Assembly: GCA_009785705.1 (NCBI GenBank)
Contig: WQVS01000042.1
Location: forward strand, 1 to 11,317
Length of the DNA stretch: 11,317 nt
Origin: Coriobacteriia bacterium
Lineage (GTDB): Bacteria; Actinomycetota; Coriobacteriia; WRKU01; WQUG01
Direction: 5' to 3'
The notes under the pieces are model-generated. The model made no database searches. It was not told where the DNA came from and saw nothing but the letters and a program-made list of their open reading frames with translations. Positions 1 through 5,787 of the stretch are shown piece after piece. The translations under genes were made by a program, and so were the position numbers. How positions within the stretch are numbered: the stretch's first letter is position 1; each line of letters starts with the position of its first letter.

Positions 1-47
1 GCATTCTCTACAAGGACTGCTAAAGTATGTCGTTTTTTCTCGCTCAT
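1..47 (-). CDS. ilvN: Acetolactate synthase small (regulatory) subunit, N-terminal fragment
   Basis: Only the first 15 codons lie in the window. They begin at the ATG at 47-45 and read MSEKKRHTLAVLVEN. The HTLAVLVEN stretch matches the start of the ACT domain that opens acetolactate synthase small subunits, which usually read H-x-L-S-V-L-V-E-N. A purine-rich ribosome binding site (GAGAGGAAG) lies just upstream. The gene starts 31 bases after the ilvB stop on the same strand, the usual ilvBN order. The subunit is known to activate the catalytic subunit and to give valine feedback inhibition. The identification rests on a short segment plus context, but the two agree well. Confidence 0.85.
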   Translation of the reverse strand, partial: MSEKKRHTLAVLVEN

Positions 48-78
48 GGCGTTCTTCCTCTCGTCTCTTCCGCTCAGA

Positions 79-1809
79 CTAATCAACCAAAAACTGCGTG
101 ATGTGGTCGCCTGCACTAATCATGGGGCGCGCCATTTCATTTTGGCCAATAGCACAATCAATCACATAACCTGTTCCCAGTTCCATCGCTTCGTGTAGGG
201 CAGACTCCAGTTCTTCTACCGTACTAACACGGCGAGCAGGAAGCCCATAAGCATTAGCCAAGGCCACAAAGTCAGGACCGCGATCTAGAGTAGTCTGAGA
301 GTAACGTTCATCAAAGATGAGGTGCTGCCACTGGCGCACCATACCCAGTACTCCGTTGTTAAAGATGCAGGTAATCACGGGCAGATTGTAATGCTCCTCC
401 GTACACATTTCATGGCAGTTCATGCGGAAAGATCCATCCCCTGTGATGTGCAGCACCGTCTTTTCAGGATTTGCAGCCTTAGCACCAATAGCAGCTCCCA
501 GTCCAAAGCCCATCGCCCCAAAACCACCAGAGGTTATCAGCTGACCCGGATAGTCAAAGCGGAAATGCTGAACAGCCCACATCTGATGCTGCCCTACATC
601 GGTGGCAGCAATGGTGTCTTCGGGCAAGATTTTTGCAATAGAGTTCAGTACCTGTTTTGGCGTCAAGGCGTCCTCAACGTCGTCATACATAGTTTCTGCA
701 GGGAAGGAGAAGACCTCTTCTTTCCATTGAGTGTTGTCGCTTTGCGATACCTTTTCATTCAGTAGAGAAAGCACCTGTTTCGCATCCCCAATGATGTGAT
801 GGTCGGTCTGTACATTTTTATCGATTTCGGCACGGTCGATGTCAATGTGCACAATCTTTGCGTTCTGGGCAAAGGTACCAAAGTTCAGCCCTACACGGTC
901 AGAGAACCTGCAACCGACAGAGATAAGCAGGTCACAACGGTCAGCAGCATGGTTAGAGGCCTGCGTACCGTGCATCCCAATCATGCCCGTAACCAGTGGG
1001 TTGCGCCCAGGTATTCCGCCACCACCCATAACAGTGACCGCGACAGGGGAGTCAATGCACTCCACAAAAGTCTTAAATTCTGCATCAGCACGACTGCGCA
1101 CCACACCGCCACCACAGATGACAAGTGGCTTACTGGACTGCTCAATCATGTCGACCAGCAGGTCAATATCTTCACGGTCAGGCTCTGGTGCGCCTAGACG
1201 ACACAAATTATCACGCGAAGCACGGCGGACCAGTGCCCCTAGGCGACCATGTGTCGCGTGTTCCTCGCGTGGCAGGGGACTGTAGTTTGCTTCGGCCAGG
1301 GTCACATTGCGCATAATGTCGATTAGTACGGGTCCTGGTCTGCCTCCACGGGCAACTGCAAAGGCTTCGCGCACTACGTCTGCCAGTTCATCCACGTCGC
1401 GTACTAGGTAGGTATTCTTTGTGATGGGCATAGCGATGCCCGTGATATCGACTTCCTGGAAAGAGTCTTTGCCAATCAGGTGTTCATTTACATTGCAAGT
1501 AATAAAAACAACGGGGGAGGAGTCCATGTAGGCTGTAGCAATCCCTGTGACTAGATTAGTAGCCCCAGGCCCCGAGGTGGCCATGCAGACCCCAACCCGT
1601 CCAGAACTACGAGCATATCCATCTGCTGCATGGGAGGCTCCCTGTTCGTGAGCCGTCAGAATGTGCTGGATTCTGTCTGAGTAAGCATAGAGCGCATCGT
1701 AGACAGGCATAATCGCCCCACCTGGATACCCAAAGACGGTATCAACATCTTGCTCTAGCAGACATTCCATCAGTATCTGTGCACCGCTTAATGTTCTCTT
1801 TGAATCCAT
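79..1809 (-). CDS. ilvB: Acetolactate synthase large (catalytic) subunit
   Basis: This enzyme condenses two pyruvates to acetolactate, or pyruvate and 2-ketobutyrate to acetohydroxybutyrate, the first common step of valine, leucine and isoleucine synthesis. At 576 residues it has the family's usual length. Visible landmarks are the N-terminal FGYPGG motif (residues 26-31), the catalytic glutamate E55 in TAHEQGASHAADGYAR, SGPGATN (79-85), the FAD/central domain, and the C-terminal thiamine diphosphate motif GDG (457-459) ending at NN (484-485). The GMVRQWQ segment keeps W494, equivalent to the herbicide-contact tryptophan of plant enzymes. The segment CNVNEHLIGKDSFQE has Asn108 where most relatives have a proline (GQVPxxxIGxDxFQE). 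The ATG at 1809-1807 is preceded by AAAGGAAAG. It is the first full gene of an operon controlled by the upstream attenuator, with ilvN 31 bases downstream. Confidence 0.97.
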   Translation of the reverse strand: MDSKRTLSGAQILMECLLEQDVDTVFGYPGGAIMPVYDALYAYSDRIQHILTAHEQGASHAADGYARSSGRVGVCMATSGPGATNLVTGIATAYMDSSPVVFITCNVNEHLIGKDSFQEVDITGIAMPITKNTYLVRDVDELADVVREAFAVARGGRPGPVLIDIMRNVTLAEANYSPLPREEHATHGRLGALVRRASRDNLCRLGAPEPDREDIDLLVDMIEQSSKPLVICGGGVVRSRADAEFKTFVECIDSPVAVTVMGGGGIPGRNPLVTGMIGMHGTQASNHAADRCDLLISVGCRFSDRVGLNFGTFAQNAKIVHIDIDRAEIDKNVQTDHHIIGDAKQVLSLLNEKVSQSDNTQWKEEVFSFPAETMYDDVEDALTPKQVLNSIAKILPEDTIAATDVGQHQMWAVQHFRFDYPGQLITSGGFGAMGFGLGAAIGAKAANPEKTVLHITGDGSFRMNCHEMCTEEHYNLPVITCIFNNGVLGMVRQWQHLIFDERYSQTTLDRGPDFVALANAYGLPARRVSTVEELESALHEAMELGTGYVIDCAIGQNEMARPMISAGDHITQFLVD

Positions 1810-1828
1810 TTGTCTTTCCTTTCAGTGT

Positions 1829-1850
1829 GTCTGGATAAATGTCGCCAGAC
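1829..1850 (-). promoter_or_regulatory. Small hairpin between attenuator terminator and ilvB start
   Basis: On the minus strand GTCTGG (1850-1845) pairs with CCAGAC (1834-1829) around a 10-base loop. It lies after the attenuator's T-run and before the ilvB ribosome binding site. Its role is unknown. It could protect the 5' end of read-through or processed ilvBN mRNA. Confidence 0.3.
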
Positions 1851-1854
1851 AAAC

Positions 1855-1880
1855 AAAAAAGACTCCGATTTTTCGGAGCC
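1855..1880 (-). terminator. Attenuator terminator of the ilvBN operon
   Basis: Read on the minus strand, GGCTCCGA (1880-1873) pairs with TCGGAGTC (1868-1861) over an AAAA loop, giving an 8-bp stem with one G-U pair. Six T (1860-1855) follow directly. It sits between the leader peptide and ilvB, so it would stop transcription before the structural genes. Its 5' arm is also the 3' arm of the antiterminator, so the two structures exclude each other. Confidence 0.88.
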
Positions 1881-1926
1881 TCGACTTAGTGCTTAGTGTC
1901 TTATTCTAGCGCTTGCTAGGCTCCAA
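1873..1926 (-). promoter_or_regulatory. Antiterminator of the ilvBN attenuator
   Basis: On the minus strand TTGGAGCCT (1926-1918) can pair along its full length (one G-U pair) with AGGCTCCGA (1881-1873), which is the 5' arm of the terminator. Between them CTAGC/GCTAG (1919-1915 and 1910-1906) can form a smaller internal hairpin. The antiterminator arm starts immediately after the TGA of the leader peptide. A ribosome that reaches the stop codon would cover this arm and let the terminator form. A ribosome stalled in the Val/Ile/Leu codons would leave it free and allow read-through. Confidence 0.75.
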
Positions 1927-2049
1927 TCACATACCGTCCACCAGGAGGACGACAATGCTAATAACGCTAACAACCACGACAAAAAGACCTGAAAACAGGC
2001 CTGATGCAGCAGGTGTAAGCGGTGGATATGTGATAGGTGCATTTTTCAT
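1927..2049 (-). CDS. Branched-chain amino acid attenuator leader peptide
   Basis: A 40-codon reading frame starts MKNAPITYPPL and contains the block VVVVSVISIVVLLV at residues 24-37: seven Val, two Ile and two Leu in 14 codons. It ends at the TGA at 1929-1927, directly before the antiterminator arm. Such regulatory codons in a short frame ahead of a terminator are typical of ilv leader peptides (E. coli ilvL/ivbL and actinobacterial ilvB leaders). Its synthesis, not its product, is the signal: scarcity of charged Val, Ile or Leu tRNA stalls the ribosome. No Shine-Dalgarno site precedes the ATG, and the -10 box is only nine bases away, so the mRNA is likely leaderless or nearly so. Confidence 0.85.
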   Translation of the reverse strand: MKNAPITYPPLTPAASGLFSGLFVVVVSVISIVVLLVDGM

Positions 2050-2058
2050 AGTGGGTAG

Positions 2059-2092
2059 AGTGTAGCACAGTATGCCAGCAGAATACTGACAG
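2059..2092 (-). promoter_or_regulatory. Promoter of the ilv leader and ilvBN
   Basis: A -10 box TACACT (2064-2059) lies nine bases before the leader-peptide ATG. Transcription would start at about A2052 or at the A of the ATG. No well-spaced -35 is visible. CTGTCA (2092-2087) is too far upstream (22 bases), so the -35 is weak or not of the standard type. The remaining bases up to about 2185 hold no recognisable gene, only the short palindrome TTAGCTAA near 2115. Confidence 0.55.
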
Positions 2093-2185
2093 AATCACAA
2101 ATTCCCCAGAAAACTTTAGCTAAGTGAAGCGACTGTACGGGCGAGAGTGAGACTTGCGACGCAGACCTTCTTTTCCCAGATTGCC

Positions 2186-2214
2186 TGCACACATTTCTCA
2201 CGGCAGAGTATTAT
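2186..2214 (+). promoter_or_regulatory. Possible promoter of the 2287 gene
   Basis: TGCACA (2186-2191) and TATTAT (2209-2214) are 17 bases apart, which suits a housekeeping promoter reading into the following gene. Both boxes are moderate matches. TAAAAT at 2231-2236 is an alternative -10 without a good -35. Confidence 0.35.
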
Positions 2215-2250
2215 TGCTAAGAAAACACGATAAAATAGGAGTTGTCCCAT

Positions 2251-2271
2251 ATGGCGAAAGCTCCAAAATAA
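2251..2271 (+). CDS. Possible six-codon leader micro-ORF (MAKAPK)
   Basis: An ATG with a good Shine-Dalgarno site (AGGAG at 2237-2241, nine bases away) opens a six-codon frame ended by TAA. A second in-frame stop (TAG) follows, then another AGGAG and the TTG start of the next gene, in the same frame. It may be a translated leader that tunes the next gene, the decayed original 5' end of that gene, or chance. Confidence 0.2.
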   Translation: MAKAPK

Positions 2272-2286
2272 CCATAGGAGAAAATC

Positions 2287-2841
2287 TTGTATTCATGGAT
2301 GTTACTTAAGAAGAAAGAACAAAAGGTTAAGCGAAATACCATTATTTCGTATTTGCTGTTAGGCTTTGGAGCCACTTTCATTCTCAGCATAATCATGACC
2401 CTCTTCAATCCAGAGCCCGCGAACAGTGAAACTCCCGCATGGTTTCCTTTTGTGTTCTCACTTTCGTTCATTGCTGCTGGTATCTGGGTAAACCGAAGTG
2501 CTGCAAGCGAAAAGCATGATGCAGAAAATTATAGAAAGTATCTAACCCTAATACTGAATCAAGACCAAACTTCTCTAGACTACATTGCTTCTGCGACAGG
2601 CATTTCACACTTCACCGTCGAAGAAGACCTACAGAAAATGATGAGTCAGGGCTACTTTGCAGGTGCCTACCTCAATAAAGAGCAAAGAGAGATTGTCCTA
2701 CCCAAAAAAGCTAAAAACCCCTCTGACAGCCAACAGGTCTCTACAGCAGAACACACCATCATCTGCAAAGGCTGCGGAGCCAGCAACAAAGTACCAGAAG
2801 GTAAGGCTACCGAATGCCAATACTGCAGACTCCCTCTTTAG
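2287..2841 (+). CDS. Unrecognised membrane protein with winged-helix-like region and zinc ribbon
   Basis: I do not recognise this 184-residue protein. A Lys-rich N-terminus (residues 8-16) leads into two likely membrane helices (about 19-40 and 51-68). Next comes a soluble segment (about 83-138) whose pattern, an I-A-S-A-T-G-I-S helix-turn-helix-like part followed by QGYFAGAYLN and a beta strand, resembles a winged-helix domain. The C-terminus has a zinc ribbon with C160, C163, C177 and C180 (CxxCG ... CxYC). The TTG start has AGGAG six bases upstream; the in-frame ATG at 2299 is too far from any ribosome binding site. The stop lies inside an inverted repeat. The function is unknown. A membrane-anchored sensing or scaffolding role is only a guess. 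Confidence 0.75.
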   Translation: MYSWMLLKKKEQKVKRNTIISYLLLGFGATFILSIIMTLFNPEPANSETPAWFPFVFSLSFIAAGIWVNRSAASEKHDAENYRKYLTLILNQDQTSLDYIASATGISHFTVEEDLQKMMSQGYFAGAYLNKEQREIVLPKKAKNPSDSQQVSTAEHTIICKGCGASNKVPEGKATECQYCRLPL

Positions 2842-2857
2842 AAGAATTGTTCTAAAG
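2836..2857 (+). repeat. Perfect inverted repeat, terminator or operator
   Basis: CTTTAGAA (2836-2843) and TTCTAAAG (2850-2857) are perfect 8-base arms around GAATTG. The repeat overlaps the stop codon of the 2287 gene and lies just before the -35 of the toxin-antitoxin promoter. The AT-rich stem has only a weak T-rich tail, so it is a poor terminator. As Phd-family antitoxins bind palindromes at their own promoter, it could be the operator. Confidence 0.5.
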
Positions 2858-2861
2858 TTTC

Positions 2862-2891
2862 TTGCTTTGAGCTTGCTCTTGGCGATATACT
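2862..2891 (+). promoter_or_regulatory. Promoter of the toxin-antitoxin operon
   Basis: TTGCTT (2862-2867) and TATACT (2886-2891), 18 bases apart, precede the antitoxin ATG by 37 bases. The -10 differs from consensus at one position. The inverted repeat at 2836-2857 ends five bases upstream of the -35. Confidence 0.6.
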
Positions 2892-2927
2892 TGAAGGCAT
2901 CAGATGTTTATTTCAGGAGGTTCTTCC

Positions 2928-3182
2928 ATGACACTCTCAATGCCCGTATCATCACTTACCAATTACAATAACGTGCTTTCAGAAGTCGACAGTGGTAAAG
3001 AGGTTGTGCTTACCAAAAATGGCCGCTCCAAATATGCTGTTATTGATATTGAAACCTGGCAATACACTACGTCAATGCTCCGTTTTCTCTCAGACATGAA
3101 GGCAGTTGACGAAGAGATGAGCAGTGGTGGTAAGTGGCACACATCTGAAGATATGTTCCAAAGACTGGGTATTGAGCAGTGA
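2928..3182 (+). CDS. Phd/YefM-family antitoxin
   Basis: This 84-residue protein has the usual size and pattern of prevent-host-death/YefM antitoxins. It has an N-terminal PVSSLTNYNNVLSEV segment (residues 6-20), then GKEVVLTKNGRSKYAVIDIETW (23-44), the conserved core that forms the DNA-binding dimer. The acidic, flexible C-terminal part (about 48-84) would wrap around and block the toxin. The ATG at 2928 is chosen over an in-frame upstream codon at 2904 because AGGAGG stands seven bases before it and family homology begins there. The stop overlaps the toxin start by four bases (GTGA), which suggests translational coupling. Family members repress their own operon together with the toxin. Confidence 0.9.
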   Translation: MTLSMPVSSLTNYNNVLSEVDSGKEVVLTKNGRSKYAVIDIETWQYTTSMLRFLSDMKAVDEEMSSGGKWHTSEDMFQRLGIEQ

Positions 3183-3490
3183 GAATCGTATACTCTGAAT
3201 CAGCGATTCGTGACCTAGAGAGAATCCGGGACTTCTTTCTTGCAAGCGACATTCAGAGAGCAGAAGTCGAATCGTATATAAAAACCATCGACAAGGATAT
3301 TAATCGTTTGCAAAACCAGCCAAAACTAGGATTTTCTGTGGGCGAAAAGTACGGCTTCGCAACTTCTTACAGAGGACTTGTAGTGTGGGATGGACGATAC
3401 TTGGCCACTTACGAACTAGAGCCAGCTAAAGTCAAAATCATGCGGATATACTCCACAAAAGAAAACTACATCAAGGATTTGCTGCCTTAA
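3179..3490 (+). CDS. RelE/ParE-family toxin
   Basis: This 103-residue protein is the partner of the upstream antitoxin. It has the RelE/ParE fold pattern: YSESAIRDLERIRDFF at the start, two helices with Leu/Ile spacing (about 24-45), QPKLGF (47-52), and the strand series RGLVVW, RYLATYEL and KVKIMRIYSTKENY, the last resembling the family's C-terminal V-x-I-x-R-I-x-H/S segment. Members either cleave mRNA on the ribosome (RelE) or poison gyrase (ParE). The sequence alone does not decide which, though Phd/YefM antitoxins pair more often with RelE/YoeB types. It starts with GTG, overlapping the antitoxin stop, and has no separate ribosome binding site beyond coding sequence. No clear terminator follows. 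The 106 bases to the tRNA hold no gene I can support. Confidence 0.87.
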   Translation: MRIVYSESAIRDLERIRDFFLASDIQRAEVESYIKTIDKDINRLQNQPKLGFSVGEKYGFATSYRGLVVWDGRYLATYELEPAKVKIMRIYSTKENYIKDLLP

Positions 3491-3596
3491 TAGCAGCTCA
3501 AGTCACAGGACCTCGGCGTGCTCCTGCATATGGACGCACTCCGCAAACAAATTTCCAACCTTAGTAAGATTTGCAGTAATAAGGATAAAAAAGAAG

Positions 3597-3672
3597 TGGT
3601 GGCTGGAGCCGGACTTGAACCGGCGACACGCGGATTTTCAATCCGCTGCTCTACCACCTGAGCTACCCAGCC
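3597..3672 (-). tRNA. tRNA-Phe (GAA)
   Basis: The 76-base minus-strand gene folds as a full cloverleaf. The acceptor stem is GGCTGGG with TCCAGCC, the D-arm begins AGCTCAG, and the anticodon stem is GCGGA/TCCGC with loop TTGAAAA, giving anticodon GAA. The T-arm is GCCGG TTCAAGT CCGGC. The discriminator A is followed by an encoded CCA. A T-rich run (CTTCTTTTTT) directly after the CCA probably ends transcription. The gene faces the toxin gene tail to tail. Confidence 0.97.
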
Positions 3673-3728
3673 ACATCTAACGCGTAACAAAAGAGCAATT
3701 TGCAGCAATCTTTGCTAGCGCGCTACCA

Positions 3729-3757
3729 ATAGTATAGTAAAATTGTGAAAGTCGCAA
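3729..3757 (-). promoter_or_regulatory. Promoter of tRNA-Phe
   Basis: On the minus strand TTGCGA (3757-3752) and TACTAT (3734-3729) are 17 bases apart; TATACT, offset by two bases, is an alternative -10. Transcription would start near 3722, about 50 bases before the tRNA. Confidence 0.6.
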
Positions 3758-3790
3758 TGGGTAATTTAATTAGTAATTTTTTATTGACGA

Positions 3791-3849
3791 CTCTGTATAC
3801 TTGCGTGAAAAAGTTTTAATAGGACAGAAAATCCTCTATACTTGCGATG
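3791..3849 (+). repeat. Near-direct repeat TATACTTGCG upstream of the repeat-protein gene
   Basis: CTCTGTATACTTGCGTGA (from 3791) and CTCTATACTTGCGATGA (from 3833) share the core TATACTTGCG at 3796 and 3837, 41 bases apart, about four helical turns. They lie upstream of the 3923 promoter. Each contains a perfect -10-like TATACT, so they may be tandem promoters or paired binding sites for a regulator. Confidence 0.45.
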
Positions 3850-3854
3850 AGGCA

Positions 3855-3884
3855 TTGGCACAATTTTATACAATTTTCTATACA
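3855..3884 (+). promoter_or_regulatory. Promoter of the repeat membrane protein gene
   Basis: TTGGCA (3855-3860) and TATACA (3879-3884) are 18 bases apart and end 38 bases before the ATG at 3923. A second TATACA (3867-3872) lies between them. Confidence 0.5.
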
Positions 3885-3922
3885 TTAGGTGTGGGTTTAA
3901 GGAATCGGGCAGGAGCAAATAA

Positions 3923-5686
3923 ATGGGAATGGCACACGGATATGCTGGCATGGCCAGCTTTGTCTCTCTCCAAATGGGACTTGTTTGGGTGATAGGCTGC
4001 GTGATTCTTTTTGCAGGAGCATATATTATCGGGGCAACAAAGGGTGGACGTGCTGCAGCAAAGTACACTGCCACTATCACTTGGGCCTTCCTGCTGGGCT
4101 TCGCAGCGATTATCGGATACGCCTTCTTTATCGGAGAAGCACAAGTATTTCTAGAAACCTATACCTATGCTGTTGCAGTTGAAATGTTCATACTTACCCT
4201 AGGTTGTGTATGGATTATGTGGTTCATGGCGACTCAGTATTCGCGTGGCCGCATTGCTATTGACGAACGATTCGGCTCAAAGGAAAACTATCTACGTGCC
4301 AAAGAAGCAGCAAAGCGCGCTTCACGTGGCGTTTTACAAGCAGAAGTACAGCAAGGCGCTGTAGCTCCTGCTGAGGCAGCACCCGTTGCGGGCGTTGACC
4401 CCGCAGCCGCTGAAGCTGCGGTAGCCGCAACGATGGGCGCGGATATGACTCAGACCAATGTAATGCCAGTAGCTGACCCCGCTAACCCAGCAGCAATCCC
4501 AACAATAGATCCCACGACAGGAGCACCCATGACAATCGACCCGCAAACAGGCCAGCCTATACCAGCCCCAGCACAGCAAGTAGCAGCTGGGATGCCAGTT
4601 CAGGCAGCGCCTGCTGCAATTGACCCCGCTACAGGAATGCCTCTTAGCTCAGCGGCTAATCCGGCAGCCCCTGCAGTTCCGGGAGTAAATCCAGCTACGC
4701 AAGCAGCACCAGCGGCTCCAACTATTGACCCCTTGACGGGGCAACCCATGGCAACAGCTCCTGCTGCACCAGCAGCTCCTGCTATTGACCCTCTAACTGG
4801 TCAGCCTGTAGCGGCTCCGGCAGCACCTGCACCGGCAGCAGCTATTGACCCCTTGACAGGTCAGCCTATGGCAGCACCTGCACCAGCGGCTCCAGCTATT
4901 GACCCCTTCACAGGACAGCCTATAGCGGCAGCCCCAGCACCGGCGGCGCAGCCAGCTCCAGTCGCAGACCAAGGACACTTCACTGCTCCTCAAGCTGTGC
5001 CAGAGGCTGCAGGTTCTTCTCAAGATATGTTTGCTTCAGTGCCACTAGGGCCTTCAGCCCCTAGTGCTATGCCAGAGAGCAATGAGCAATGGCTACAGCA
5101 ATTGGAGTCAGCAGCACTTGACCCTGCTGGCGCACCAGCAGCAGCTGCACCTTTTGACCCCTTTGCACCACAGGCTGCAGCACCTGCAATCGACCCTTAC
5201 ACTGGTCAGCCCATGGCAGCACCTGCACCAGCAGCTCCCGCTATTGACCCCTTCACGGGACAACCCATAGCTGCAGCCCCAACGCCAGCAGCTGCACCCT
5301 TTGACCCTTTCGCAGCACAAGCTGCAGCCCCTGCAATTGACCCCTACACTGGGCAACCCATAGCAGCACCGCAAGCACCAGCAGCAGCTGCACCTTTTGA
5401 CCCCTTTGCACCACAGGCTGCAGCACCTGCAGTCGACCCTTACACTGGTCAGCCTGTAGCGGCTCCCGCAGCACCTGCACCAGCAGCTCCCGCTATTGAC
5501 CCTTTCACAGGACAACCCATAGCTGCAGCCCCAACGCCAGCAGCTGCACCCTTTGACCCCTTTGCAGCACAAGCAGCAGCTCCAGTAGCTCCAGCTATTG
5601 ACCCCTACACTGGGCAACCCATAGCAGCACCGCAGCCTGGACAGGTTCCGCCACCAGCTGCACCTGGTAATCCCTACGGCTACTAG
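3923..5686 (+). CDS. Three-helix membrane protein with long Pro/Ala IDPxTGQP-repeat tail
   Basis: I do not recognise a named family for this 587-residue protein. Residues about 19-37, 51-70 and 84-104 form three membrane helices. Then comes a basic, helix-rich segment (105-141). From about 145 to the end there is a Pro/Ala tail with 13 copies of [IV]DPxTGxP (x in third place mostly L, F or Y) and four copies of FDPFAxQAAAP, ending NPYGY. Positive charges in the first loop and after helix 3 predict that the tail is cytoplasmic, not exposed. There is no N-terminal export signal other than the helices. AGGAG lies seven bases before the ATG. The gene is followed by a strong terminator and appears to be a single-gene unit. 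A cytoplasmic scaffold or protein-binding tail is plausible, but the function is unknown. Confidence 0.9.
   Translation: MGMAHGYAGMASFVSLQMGLVWVIGCVILFAGAYIIGATKGGRAAAKYTATITWAFLLGFAAIIGYAFFIGEAQVFLETYTYAVAVEMFILTLGCVWIMWFMATQYSRGRIAIDERFGSKENYLRAKEAAKRASRGVLQAEVQQGAVAPAEAAPVAGVDPAAAEAAVAATMGADMTQTNVMPVADPANPAAIPTIDPTTGAPMTIDPQTGQPIPAPAQQVAAGMPVQAAPAAIDPATGMPLSSAANPAAPAVPGVNPATQAAPAAPTIDPLTGQPMATAPAAPAAPAIDPLTGQPVAAPAAPAPAAAIDPLTGQPMAAPAPAAPAIDPFTGQPIAAAPAPAAQPAPVADQGHFTAPQAVPEAAGSSQDMFASVPLGPSAPSAMPESNEQWLQQLESAALDPAGAPAAAAPFDPFAPQAAAPAIDPYTGQPMAAPAPAAPAIDPFTGQPIAAAPTPAAAPFDPFAAQAAAPAIDPYTGQPIAAPQAPAAAAPFDPFAPQAAAPAVDPYTGQPVAAPAAPAPAAPAIDPFTGQPIAAAPTPAAAPFDPFAAQAAAPVAPAIDPYTGQPIAAPQPGQVPPPAAPGNPYGY
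4505..5620 (+). repeat. IDPxTGQP coding repeat array with a 243-base tandem duplication
   Basis: Thirteen IDPxTGxP motifs lie between these positions. The 3' half is a recent duplication: residues 411-484 (from 5153) and 492-571 (from 5396) are almost the same, including long runs of identical bases, with a 243-base offset. The second copy differs by two three-residue insertions. Such near-identical units can recombine, so the repeat number may vary between strains. Confidence 0.9.
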
Positions 5687-5705
5687 GCTAAGCTAAGCTT
5701 TCAAG

Positions 5706-5736
5706 AATCCGCGGGCAACAACACCCGCGGATTTTC
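5706..5736 (+). terminator. Intrinsic terminator after the repeat membrane protein gene
   Basis: AATCCGCGGG (5706-5715) pairs perfectly with CCCGCGGATT (5724-5733) around an eight-base loop, and the T-run overlaps and follows the stem (TTTTCT). It starts 20 bases after the stop codon. Confidence 0.92.
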
Positions 5737-5758
5737 TATGAAAAGGCAGAGTCAAGAC

Positions 5759-5787
5759 AAGACAGAGCTAAGGTAGAGAACTAATAT
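5759..5787 (+). promoter_or_regulatory. Possible promoter of metH-metF
   Basis: AAGACA (5759-5764) and TAATAT (5782-5787) are 17 bases apart, about 100 bases before the metH start. The leader that would follow (about 5795-5885) is rich in C and A, with few G. I see no cobalamin or SAM riboswitch consensus in it. Confidence 0.4.

Noticed and set aside
2217..2471. 84-codon minus-strand frame over the start of the 2287 gene
   Set aside because: It overlaps a better-supported gene, has no ribosome binding site and no recognisable features.
3530..3661. 43-codon plus-strand frame ending inside the tRNA (contains GLEPATRGF)
   Set aside because: The GLEPATRGF-like string is the usual artefact of translating the opposite strand of a tRNA.
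5108..5617. 169-residue open frame on the minus strand, and several others, opposite the Pro/Ala repeats
   Set aside because: They are mirror frames of the GC-biased repeat codons, give Cys/Trp/Arg/Gly-rich low-complexity proteins and have no ribosome binding site.
4505..5620. CRISPR-like array in the regularly repeated region
   Set aside because: The repeats are in frame, encode IDPxTGQP, vary in spacing and have no unique spacers.
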